From an uncultured Eubacterium sp. (GTDB taxonomy: Bacteria; Bacillota_A; Clostridia; Lachnospirales; Lachnospiraceae): 5,580 bases of DNA. Numbering within the stretch: the first letter of the stretch is position 1; the number at the start of each line of letters is the position of its first letter. Where the stretch lies: NCBI GenBank assembly GCA_948759685.1, contig CAQBGY010000237.1, positions 1 through 5,580 of the forward strand. The letters run 5' to 3'. Under the pieces are notes generated by a model. The model did not search any database. It was not told where the DNA came from and saw only the letters and a program-made list of their open reading frames with translations. Of the stretch, positions 1 through 4,178 are shown in pieces. The position numbers and the translations under genes are program-made.

Positions 1-321
1 CAATCACCCTCAAAGCATTATCAATACAATCTCTTCCAACGCCATCACACGCACACAAATGTGCGATAAATATAAAATCAGCATCTCCGTTCATGCGCCC
101 ACATTCAATTACGTACTGTTTTGCTTTAATATCGTATTCAAAATGCCAACCGATAGCATCTGCAAATATAGTCTCACATAGAAAGTCTAAATCATCTCTG
201 AATGTATCAGTTGATATTGTTGTTGTTTTGCGTGTTGATTTGCTGTATTTTTCTACTTTTGTTTTAACAAGTCGTCTTTGATTGCCTGTTGTAGTTTTTT
301 TGTTGTGGTTTTTCTTCGCAT
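1..321 (-). pseudogene. Unrecognised protein, frame-broken at an A7 run and running off the left edge
   Basis: I do not recognise the family. An ATG at 321-319 has an AAGGAG ribosome binding site 10 bases upstream, but its frame gives only 22 residues (MRRKTTTKK then LQQ...) before TAG at 253-255. The -1 frame is open without a stop from the A7 run (295-301 on the plus strand) to base 1 and reads like real protein: TTTGNQRRLVKTKVEKY, then DTFRDDLDFLCETIF, IGWHFEYD, QYVIECGRMN and DFIFIAHLCAC. That frame has no start of its own, because a TAA lies just upstream. Reading through the A run with one extra A, or with a -1 slip, joins the halves as KKTTTGNQRR. The product would have a basic, Lys/Thr-rich N-terminus and a mixed alpha/beta body with several cysteines; the C-terminus is outside the window. 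It is last in the leftward series, 73 bases after the previous stop, with a hairpin in the gap. It may be a true pseudogene, a base-calling error, or programmed frameshifting. Confidence 0.6.
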
Positions 322-346
322 TTGTTTATTGCTCCTTTTCTGTTAC

Positions 347-380
347 AGGCGGCATATTACTGAATTGAACATACCGCCCT
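347..380 (-). repeat. Intergenic hairpin, copy 1 (divergent)
   Basis: The plus strand has AGGCGGCAT at 347-355 and ATACCGCCCT at 371-380, which pair with one bulged base around a 15-base loop. It begins 14 bases after the upstream stop and ends 25 bases before the next ATG. The right arm and flank (ATACCGCCCTATG) resemble ATACCACCTACCTATG in copy 3, so I treat it as a diverged member of the same family. No U-run follows it in the transcript, so it is not an ordinary intrinsic terminator. Confidence 0.5.
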
Positions 381-394
381 ATGTTTGTTACTGC

Positions 395-816
395 TTATTC
401 AATAAATCCGACTGTGAGCACATTTCTATTTCCTGTTAAATTGTCATCTTCCGGCAGCATGTAGACATTAAACACCTTTGCTGAAGAAATACTGAACCAG
501 TCCGCACAATCATCTATCTGTTCAACAACTTCAATCTGATTGATGTCAATAAACAAATCTGTGTTAATCTCGATCGGATACAAGTCTGTTCCTTCTTCTG
601 ATTTGCCAATGGGCTTTTGTTCATGTTACCGAAACAAAGAATCATCGTATCCTTTAATGTACTGCATTCCGTGAAATACATATCACCTATTTCGATACCG
701 ATATTTCTTGCACTTCTGTCATCAAGATCTGCGCTGTTTAAGTGAATCTAATAGCCGTTTGTAGTTTTGTTGTGCTCTGATAATGCCTTTAAAAATTCTG
801 ATACTTCAATTGTCAT
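395..816 (-). pseudogene. Broken hypothetical protein (amber codon plus frameshift)
   Basis: ATG at 816-814 follows GGAGG (827-831) by 10 bases and lies only 16 bases after the stop of the cold-shock gene, so the two were probably translationally coupled. The frame reads MTIEVSEFLKALSEHNKTTN then GY, meets TAG at 748-750, and continues IHLNSADLDDRSARNIGIEI then GDMYFTE and TMILCFGN. Sense then moves to the -1 frame near an A4 run (615-618), continuing KPIGKSEEGTDLYPIEINTD to a TAA at 395-397. Joined, it would be about 140 residues, acidic and mostly beta-strand by eye. No known domain is recognised. Two separate lesions argue for decay, although low-coverage sequencing errors remain possible. 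Its layout (NIGIEI..., then an IDxxxIxxIE-like strand) faintly resembles the protein at 1336-1689, so the two may be distant paralogues. An intact-looking open stretch of 62 residues remains at 395-583. Confidence 0.6.
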
Positions 817-832
817 AATTGCTTGTCCTCCC

Positions 833-1234
833 TTAATCTGATAAACCTTCAACATCATATCCTGCAAAAGCCGCCAATTCTAAGAATGACATACCTTGTT
901 CGCTGGATTGAAGCACATTATTTTGGTCTGCTACCTGATACATTGTCACACCATATGAATCCTTCATAGTTTCAATGTGAAAATTCTCTTCTTTCAAAGA
1001 ATCCTCAATCATCTTTCTGGTGAGAATCGGCTTGACGTTTATCGCCTGTTCTCTACTGTCCTTACCGGCTCCTGTTCCAAGTTCGTATTCAACCATATCA
1101 TCCTCATGTAATGACTTGAAACCATCCATCTGAAGCTGTGAATAGTGGCAAAATACATCTTCATTTGTTTCGGAATCTGTAAGAAAACCATAGCCTTTTT
1201 GTGCATTGAACCATTTTACCGTTGCATTTTTCAT
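833..1234 (-). CDS. Cold-shock-domain protein with an extra C-terminal domain
   Basis: This 133-residue protein starts at an ATG with AAGGAG 10 bases upstream. Residues 1-70 form a cold-shock (S1-like OB-fold) domain: VKWFN at 6-10, RNP1-like KGYGFL at 13-18, and RNP2-like DVFCHYS at 26-32. The last strand is near AINVKPI. Such domains bind single-stranded nucleic acid and typically act as RNA chaperones in the cytoplasm. Ordinary Csp proteins are about 65-70 residues; this one carries about 63 more (LTRKMIEDSLKEENFHIETM onward, ending FAGYDVEGLSD) that I do not recognise. The C-terminal half looks alpha/beta and acidic. It is followed after 16 bases by the broken gene at 816 and preceded by a hairpin-bearing gap. 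The domain call is firm; a role in element maintenance or RNA handling is inference. Confidence 0.85.
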   Translation of the reverse strand: MKNATVKWFNAQKGYGFLTDSETNEDVFCHYSQLQMDGFKSLHEDDMVEYELGTGAGKDSREQAINVKPILTRKMIEDSLKEENFHIETMKDSYGVTMYQVADQNNVLQSSEQGMSFLELAAFAGYDVEGLSD

Positions 1235-1270
1235 TGTTAAATTTCTCCTTTATAAAAAATAATCTGTGTT

Positions 1271-1295
1271 GGCAGACGGCATTGCACCGCCTACC
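1271..1295 (-). repeat. Intergenic hairpin, copy 2
   Basis: On the transcribed minus strand GGUAGGCGG (1295-1287) pairs with CCGUCUGCC (1279-1271) over nine positions, two of them G-U wobbles, around a 7-base loop. Arm and loop sizes match copy 3 exactly. It begins 40 bases after the stop of the acidic gene and ends 36 bases before the cold-shock ATG. No U-tract follows. The wobble pairs and differing arm sequences suggest the stem is conserved as RNA structure. Confidence 0.65.
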
Positions 1296-1335
1296 TATTA
1301 TATATTTCTATTTTTATCTGTTCATTTACTTCAAA

Positions 1336-1689
1336 TCATGCTTTCTGTTTTTCGTCATGCTCTTTCTGAAGTTCTTCCAACGACTTATACTCCGAAATAT
1401 CAATATCTGCCATAGCAGTGCTGAAAATGATGGTATATGTACCGTTGGATTCCTCAATACTTTCAATAACATCTTCATCAAACGTAACCGATCCTGTGAC
1501 ATTGTTTTCAGAATCCCTTGATACCAGCCACAATTCAGGTTTCAAATCGTCCTCATACTCGATTGTGCCTCTTGTTATTTCAATAGCAATACCGTAATGG
1601 TCAGTAGAAGAAACATTGATAAATTTCTCCTCAAATGCCTGTGCTAATTCCTTTATTGATACTTCTTTTGTTACTGTTGTGTTTGACAT
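1336..1689 (-). CDS. Acidic hypothetical protein
   Basis: This 117-residue protein starts at an ATG with AAAAAGGAG nine bases upstream (GGAG at 1699-1702) and ends with TGA. I do not recognise it. It is strongly acidic and appears mainly beta-stranded: HYGIAIEITRGTIEY, then ELWLVSRD, SVTFDEDVIESIEE, and TYTIIFSTAMADIDI. A charged C-terminal helix follows (LEELQKEHDEKQKA). No signal peptide, membrane segment or catalytic motif is visible. Small acidic beta proteins of this kind recur in Clostridia mobile elements, but that is recollection, not a search. It sits between the helix-turn-helix gene and the cold-shock gene, each junction holding one copy of the intergenic hairpin, so it is probably cotranscribed with them. 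It may be distantly paralogous to the broken gene at 395-816. Confidence 0.75.
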   Translation of the reverse strand: MSNTTVTKEVSIKELAQAFEEKFINVSSTDHYGIAIEITRGTIEYEDDLKPELWLVSRDSENNVTGSVTFDEDVIESIEESNGTYTIIFSTAMADIDISEYKSLEELQKEHDEKQKA

Positions 1690-1718
1690 AATTTTAATCT
1701 CCTTTTTGGTTTATTGAT

Positions 1719-1743
1719 GATAGGTGGCGATATACCACCTACC
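1719..1743 (-). repeat. Intergenic hairpin, copy 3
   Basis: On the transcribed strand GGUAGGUGG (1743-1735) pairs with CCACCUAUC (1727-1719) over nine positions with one G-U wobble, and the loop is 7 bases. It begins 18 bases after the stop of the helix-turn-helix gene and ends 29 bases before the next ATG. The plus-strand flank CCACCTACCTAT is shared with copy 2 (CCGCCTACCTAT). There is no U-tract, so processing, RNA stability or translation control fits better than termination. Confidence 0.65.
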
Positions 1744-1761
1744 TATGATTTGCTTCTACAT

Positions 1762-2094
1762 TTAAGAATCCAGTTCTCGTAACAAATCCAAACGCACATT
1801 ACTACGCCTTCTCTTAGGTTTTTCTTCATTTTGCTTATTCCTACTTGCCAATAAACGCTCTCTCATTGTCATTTGTTTTTCTGGTGTAACTGTCCTCCGC
1901 TGTGGAATATGCACTTCATTCAAGTATTCAGATAATATTTCTACATCTGATGGCTTTAAATTGTCCATTCCACCTTTGAATCTGGATAAATCATTTACAT
2001 CTATTCCCACATTCAAAGCAATCGCCTTTAACATCAAGCCTTTATTAGTAATTTCAATTAGTTTATTTCGTACTGAATCATTTTTATGTGACAC
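1762..2094 (-). CDS. Small helix-turn-helix DNA-binding protein behind tubZ
   Basis: This 110-residue protein is translated from a GTG at 2094-2092, chosen because GGAGG (2104-2108) stands nine bases upstream. Residues 5-60 look like a Cro/XRE-type helix-turn-helix: LMLKAIALNVGIDVNDLSRF fits helices 2 and 3, followed by LKPSDVEILSEYL. The second half is highly basic (RRTVTPEKQMTMRERLL and KPKRRRS) and ends in a possible amphipathic helix, NVRLDLLRELDS. It is likely a DNA-binding regulator of this module. Some type III partition operons carry a third DNA-binding gene (tubY) after tubZ. The position suits that role, but TubY proteins are longer, MerR-like and coiled-coil-bearing, so equivalence is only a guess. 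The 127-base gap to tubZ holds a 17-bp repeat and a dyad, suggesting separate control from the tubRZ pair. Confidence 0.75.
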   Translation of the reverse strand: MSHKNDSVRNKLIEITNKGLMLKAIALNVGIDVNDLSRFKGGMDNLKPSDVEILSEYLNEVHIPQRRTVTPEKQMTMRERLLASRNKQNEEKPKRRRSNVRLDLLRELDS

Positions 2095-2162
2095 TTCCTA
2101 TAACCTCCACTTCTCTTTTCGGATAAGGAATTAGCATATTCTGACCACGATATAATATTTAC

Positions 2163-2192
2163 GGATTATCTGTGATTAGCTATTGATAATCC
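2163..2192. promoter_or_regulatory. Perfect 8-bp dyad behind tubZ, probable operator
   Basis: GGATTATC (2163-2170) and GATAATCC (2185-2192) are perfect inverted arms with a 14-bp spacer, directly abutting the 17-bp repeat at 2193-2209. No T-run follows on the minus strand, so it is a poor terminator for tubZ. Its place 69 bases upstream of the helix-turn-helix gene fits a protein binding site controlling that gene. I found no convincing sigma-70 promoter beside it. Confidence 0.45.
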
Positions 2193-2209
2193 CTTACTAA
2201 CTCTGATTA
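2193..2209 (-). repeat. 17-bp repeat, copy behind tubZ
   Basis: CTTACTAACTCTGATTA is identical to 3600-3616 in the same orientation. This copy lies 12 bases beyond the tubZ stop and 98 bases before the start of the helix-turn-helix gene. Both copies are in non-coding gaps, and together they bracket tubR-tubZ. It is a candidate TubR or helix-turn-helix protein operator. Confidence 0.6.
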
Positions 2210-2221
2210 AGTTTGATAAAC

Positions 2222-3286
2222 TTACATGAATAACCAATCTCTATTCGATTTTTTCTTTTCTGGTTTCGGCTTTTCGGCAGTAATATCTCCCAAAAAATCA
2301 ATACTTCCTGTCAATTTACGTTCACTTGTAGCTGTCAAATTCCTTTTAATCGTGTCTTTGTTGTCCTCAATCTTCTGTTTGATTTCCTCCAACTTCTTAT
2401 ATGGAAGAGAACAACCAGATATTGCTAATACAGTCGCATCAGATTCCCATCCTTCAAATGTAGCAAGCGGTTTTCCAACATTTTCAATTATTTCATTCAG
2501 TCTCACATTGTTGTTAGAATTTACCAGTGCTATATTTGCCACTACATTATCATTCTCCAATGGCACATAGATGTTATCTCTGATTCTCTCAATCACTGTT
2601 TGAGTAGTTGCTTTATCGGAACCTTGCTTATTCACAATACAAGTTCCCTTTTGTGATAGAACATTCTCAATCTCTGCCCGATCAACCACTCCCCTTGTAG
2701 AAGTTGTCTCACAATTCAGAAACGCATCCAGATAGCAAGCAAACTGTTCATTCAGGACTAATTTTTCTTTATTCTTATTATTATCAATGATGAAGGTTGC
2801 GCCACCGCCCTCTATGGTTTCTAATTCCTGGAAAAACTCATAGCAGTTCATATATTCTTTCATACTGGCATTATCATCAGGTGTACACGTTACCACACAA
2901 ATGATTTTGTCCGTTTCCGCTTGTAATCTCATTTTTATAGCTGGCACAATCGCACTACCCGAACCACCACCAGAACTTCCCATAAGGAAAATAACCCTAC
3001 AATCCTTGAATCTTTCCTTAATCTCATTGATAAGCAAGTCAAAATTCTCACAATTATTTTCTGCTAACAACTGTTTTGCCTTTTTACGTTCCTTGCTACT
3101 GCCATATCCACCCAAAATATGATATTTGCTTTCTTCTGGTATATCCAAACCATTCAGATCCGATTGAGCCGTATTCGCTGCCATTATAGGATATTCTTTT
3201 ACATGAACACTCTTAGCCATATTACCGCCCATCTGTCCTAAACCTACAAAACCATACCATCCCTTAACATTCATTGTTGCATCCAT
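2222..3286 (-). CDS. tubZ: TubZ-like tubulin/FtsZ-family GTPase of a type III partition system
   Basis: The 354-residue protein is called from ATG 3286-3284 because GGAGG (3296-3300) lies nine bases upstream; an in-frame ATG at 3310 would place that site inside the gene. Tubulin-superfamily GTP-binding features are visible: T1 loop GLGQMGG (15-21), signature T4 loop GSSGGGSGS (103-111), and a candidate catalytic T7 segment VVDRAEIENVL (200-210) with Asp202 and Glu205. The tail KPKPEKKKSNRDW is basic, as in TubZ proteins, whose C-terminus contacts TubR on the centromere. The family polymerises with GTP into treadmilling cytoplasmic filaments that pull the TubR-centromere complex and so segregate low-copy plasmids or phages. 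On pXO1-type plasmids TubZ is also called RepX. The length is somewhat below the 400-480 residues of Bacillus TubZ. The gene overlaps tubR by 23 bases, implying translational coupling. It lacks the usual FtsZ GGGTGTG wording, and its neighbours are not cell-division genes, so a chromosomal FtsZ is unlikely. Confidence 0.88.
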   Translation of the reverse strand: MDATMNVKGWYGFVGLGQMGGNMAKSVHVKEYPIMAANTAQSDLNGLDIPEESKYHILGGYGSSKERKKAKQLLAENNCENFDLLINEIKERFKDCRVIFLMGSSGGGSGSAIVPAIKMRLQAETDKIICVVTCTPDDNASMKEYMNCYEFFQELETIEGGGATFIIDNNKNKEKLVLNEQFACYLDAFLNCETTSTRGVVDRAEIENVLSQKGTCIVNKQGSDKATTQTVIERIRDNIYVPLENDNVVANIALVNSNNNVRLNEIIENVGKPLATFEGWESDATVLAISGCSLPYKKLEEIKQKIEDNKDTIKRNLTATSERKLTGSIDFLGDITAEKPKPEKKKSNRDWLFM

Positions 3287-3557
3287 TCTTTTCTTCCTCC
3301 ATATCGTCATATTTTTTTAGTAGTTCCAAACCTAACTCATTGATAAAATAGCTGTTTGCCCTTTCTACTTTTACACCAGATTCTACCAAATTTCTTTTTT
3401 CAAGAATCCTTATATGCTTATACAATGTATTAGATTTATTTCTTCCTTCTTGTTCCGAAATTTCTGATACTGTCATTGCCCTTATGTAATTCGTGGCTTT
3501 GTTAGTCCGTAAAATCTTCATGATTACATACTGTGTTCTGACTAACTCTTCATTCAC
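3264..3557 (-). CDS. tubR: TubR-like winged-helix centromere-binding protein
   Basis: This is a 97-residue protein from a GTG at 3557-3555, with AAGGTG (3564-3569) six bases upstream. A longer reading from ATG 3653 would overlap the preceding small gene and place the 17-bp repeat inside coding sequence, and its extra 32 residues look like translated spacer. A winged helix is evident: TVSEISEQEGRN (helix 2), SNTLYKHIRILEKRNLV (recognition helix), then a wing with VKVERANSYFI. TubR dimers bind repeated sites (tubC) upstream of their own gene, link the DNA to TubZ filaments and repress the operon. The size fits known TubR proteins of about 100 residues. Sequence conservation in this family is low, so the name rests on the winged helix plus the tight overlap with tubZ. 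A generic MarR/ArsR-like regulator is the alternative. Confidence 0.75.
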   Translation of the reverse strand: MNEELVRTQYVIMKILRTNKATNYIRAMTVSEISEQEGRNKSNTLYKHIRILEKRNLVESGVKVERANSYFINELGLELLKKYDDMEEEKNGCNNEC

Positions 3558-3579
3558 TCTTATCACCTTCTTTCTTTTA

Positions 3580-3585
3580 ATGATA
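3580..3585 (-). promoter_or_regulatory. Possible -10 element of tubR
   Basis: TATCAT on the minus strand matches five of six consensus bases and would start a transcript about 15 bases before the tubR GTG. The -35 region would fall on the 17-bp repeat (3600-3616), where only a weak TTAGTA-like hexamer is seen. A protein bound to the repeat would block it. The prediction is weak. Confidence 0.3.
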
Positions 3586-3599
3586 TTCTCTTTTTGTTT

Positions 3600-3616
3600 C
3601 TTACTAACTCTGATTA
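3600..3616 (-). repeat. 17-bp repeat, copy ahead of tubR
   Basis: CTTACTAACTCTGATTA is an exact match to 2193-2209. This copy extends into a hyphenated dyad, ACTAA-N6-TTAGT (3603-3618). It sits 42 bases upstream of the tubR GTG, between the small Cys-rich gene and tubR, where a TubR operator or centromere element would be expected. Confidence 0.6.
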
Positions 3617-3639
3617 GTTGTGGCAAAAATAATTGGCTT

Positions 3640-3786
3640 TTAGCCTGTATCATGTATTTCTACCTTTTTTACTTCTGTTTTCTTCTGATTTTGGTACGGA
3701 TAGATGCTACACACACCCATCCGACACTCTGAATTGTAAGATTTACAACCGTCACACTCTTTTCGTTCCCAAATTTTCTTACTCAA
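3640..3786 (-). CDS. Small Cys-rich protein, TTG start, heading the tubRZ series
   Basis: This 48-residue frame starts at TTG 3786-3784 with an AAAGGAGAG ribosome binding site about 9-11 bases upstream, and ends in TAA. The product reads SKKIWERKECDGCKSYNSEC then RMGVCSIYPYQ and KKTEVKKVEI. Four cysteines are arranged C-x2-C-x6-C-x4-C (positions 11, 14, 21, 26), which resembles a compact zinc- or iron-sulfur-binding knuckle. Amino-acid composition, the clear start signal and a stop before tubR support a real gene, although no start of the usual kind exists. I do not recognise a family. It lies 82 bases upstream of tubR on the same strand, with the 17-bp repeat in between, so it may be part of the partition module or only a neighbour. 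GAGTGT (Glu-Cys) occurs twice, which explains a short direct repeat there. Confidence 0.5.
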   Translation of the reverse strand: MSKKIWERKECDGCKSYNSECRMGVCSIYPYQNQKKTEVKKVEIHDTG

Positions 3787-3883
3787 TATCTACCACTCTC
3801 CTTTAATATTTGCTTTTCTAAACTACACTGATTTTGTCTTTCAATAATAAATACCCTTTTTAAAACTGCTTTTCCCCACTTTG

Positions 3884-3935
3884 AGAAAATTTTTTAATAT
3901 TTTCCCTTTCGTCATTTGATGTTAAAAAATTTTCT
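3884..3935. repeat. 14-bp perfect inverted repeat
   Basis: AGAAAATTTTTTAA (3884-3897) is the exact reverse complement of 3922-3935, separated by 24 bases. Because the arms are almost only A and T, chance is a real possibility, but 14 of 14 positions match. Confidence 0.5.
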
Positions 3936-3978
3936 TCTGCTCATAGCTATCTTCTACTTTTCAAATAAATTTTCTCTG

Positions 3979-4004
3979 TACAACTTATAAATAATAAAGT
4001 TGTA
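3979..4004. repeat. 8-bp inverted repeat TACAACTT / AAGTTGTA
   Basis: Perfect 8-bp arms (3979-3986 and 3997-4004) lie around a 10-base AT-only spacer. It is a possible protein binding site or small hairpin. No T-run follows on either side in a way that would make it a terminator. Confidence 0.4.
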
Positions 4005-4010
4005 TCTATA

Positions 4011-4032
4011 TTTTCTATGTTAGAATAGAAAA
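4011..4032. repeat. 8-bp inverted repeat TTTTCTAT / ATAGAAAA
   Basis: The arms at 4011-4018 and 4025-4032 are perfect and the loop is 6 bases. It lies 6 bases from the preceding inverted repeat. On the plus strand it is followed by AATTTTT, so a weak plus-strand terminator is conceivable, but no plus-strand gene precedes it. Confidence 0.35.
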
Positions 4033-4064
4033 ATTTTTGAAATTTTTTTGTTATAAATTTAAAA

Positions 4065-4104
4065 AAACACTATATATAGACTTTCCCATCTATATATAGT
4101 GTTT
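4065..4104 (-). terminator. Intrinsic terminator of the ribbon-helix-helix gene
   Basis: AAACACTATATATAGA (4065-4080) and its exact reverse complement (4089-4104) form a 16-bp stem with an 8-base loop. Read on the minus strand, the stem runs into seven T residues, as in a rho-independent terminator. It lies 75 bases beyond the stop at 4179. The stem is AT-rich but long. It also isolates the tubRZ region from transcription entering from the right. Confidence 0.75.
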
Positions 4105-4114
4105 CGCTCATCCA

Positions 4115-4128
4115 CTATGTAATACCTA
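4115..4128. promoter_or_regulatory. Third, imperfect copy of the ribbon-helix-helix operator
   Basis: CTATGTAATACCTA matches the operator CTATGTAATACATA seen twice upstream of the 4179-4697 gene at 13 of 14 positions. It lies between that gene's stop and its terminator. Sites on both sides of the gene would let the protein bridge or load DNA, or control another promoter. Confidence 0.5.
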
Positions 4129-4146
4129 TTTTCATTTTTGCTACAC

Positions 4147-4173
4147 TTGACAAATTTATTAAATTATGATAAT
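4147..4173 (+). promoter_or_regulatory. Possible plus-strand promoter pointing into the 3' end of the ribbon-helix-helix gene
   Basis: A perfect TTGACA (4147-4152) is followed after 15 bases by GATAAT (4168-4173). The spacer is short, and a transcript would run antisense to the gene at 4179-4697. The operator-like site at 4115-4128 is just upstream. It could be chance in AT-rich DNA. Confidence 0.3.
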
Positions 4174-4178
4174 GAAAA

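Larger units (their letters stand above)
3787..4064. other. Gene-free AT-rich tract with phased A/T junctions and inverted repeats
   Basis: No reading frame with coding character is seen on either strand. The tract is very AT-rich. A-run to T-run junctions fall at 3889/3890, 3929/3930 and 3969/3970 (exactly 40 bp apart) and roughly again at 4010/4011, the last three followed by TTTTCT. It also holds at least three inverted repeats, listed separately. Lying upstream of the tubRZ genes, it is where a tubC centromere, the leader promoter, or an AT-rich replication origin could be. None of these is proven. The minus strand has a weak TTGAAA (-35-like) upstream of the Cys-rich gene. Confidence 0.4.

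Noticed and set aside
93..281. Plus-strand reading frame of 62 codons
   Set aside because: It is opposite the better minus-strand coding sequence, has no ribosome binding site, and its composition looks like translated antisense.
395..816. Alternative genetic code with TAG as sense
   Set aside because: Few genes are available, and the same gene also has a frameshift; absence of TAG stops in about nine genes is not significant in an AT-rich host.
1222..1521. Plus-strand frame of 99 codons
   Set aside because: Phe/Leu-rich antisense shadow of the cold-shock and acidic genes; spans their intergenic hairpin.
2163..2192. Dyad read as the tubZ terminator
   Set aside because: No T-run on the minus strand and a long 14-base loop; an operator fits better.
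2226..2570. Plus-strand frame of 114 codons
   Set aside because: Antisense shadow of tubZ without its own start signal.
2901..3122. Plus-strand frame of 73 codons
   Set aside because: Antisense shadow of tubZ.
3287..3310. tubZ start at ATG 3310
   Set aside because: The GGAGG ribosome binding site would lie inside the gene; ATG 3286 is nine bases after it.
3541..3549. ACTAACTCT as a third copy of the 17-bp repeat
   Set aside because: Only nine bases match, and it is within tubR codons (Glu-Leu-Val).
3558..3653. N-terminal extension of tubR to ATG 3653
   Set aside because: It overlaps the Cys-rich gene, puts the 17-bp repeat in coding sequence, and the GTG at 3557 has a better-placed AAGGTG.
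3493..3732. Plus-strand frame of 79 codons, hydrophobic
   Set aside because: Looks like a membrane protein only because it is antisense to Lys/Glu-rich tubR and the Cys-rich gene; no ribosome binding site.
3734..3748. Palindrome TTGTAA-GAT-TTACAA as operator
   Set aside because: It lies inside the Cys-rich reading frame, is short, and no second copy exists.
3724..3760. ACACTCT direct repeat 30 bp apart as a tubC iteron
   Set aside because: Both copies are Glu-Cys codons (GAGTGT) of the Cys-rich gene and are explained by coding.
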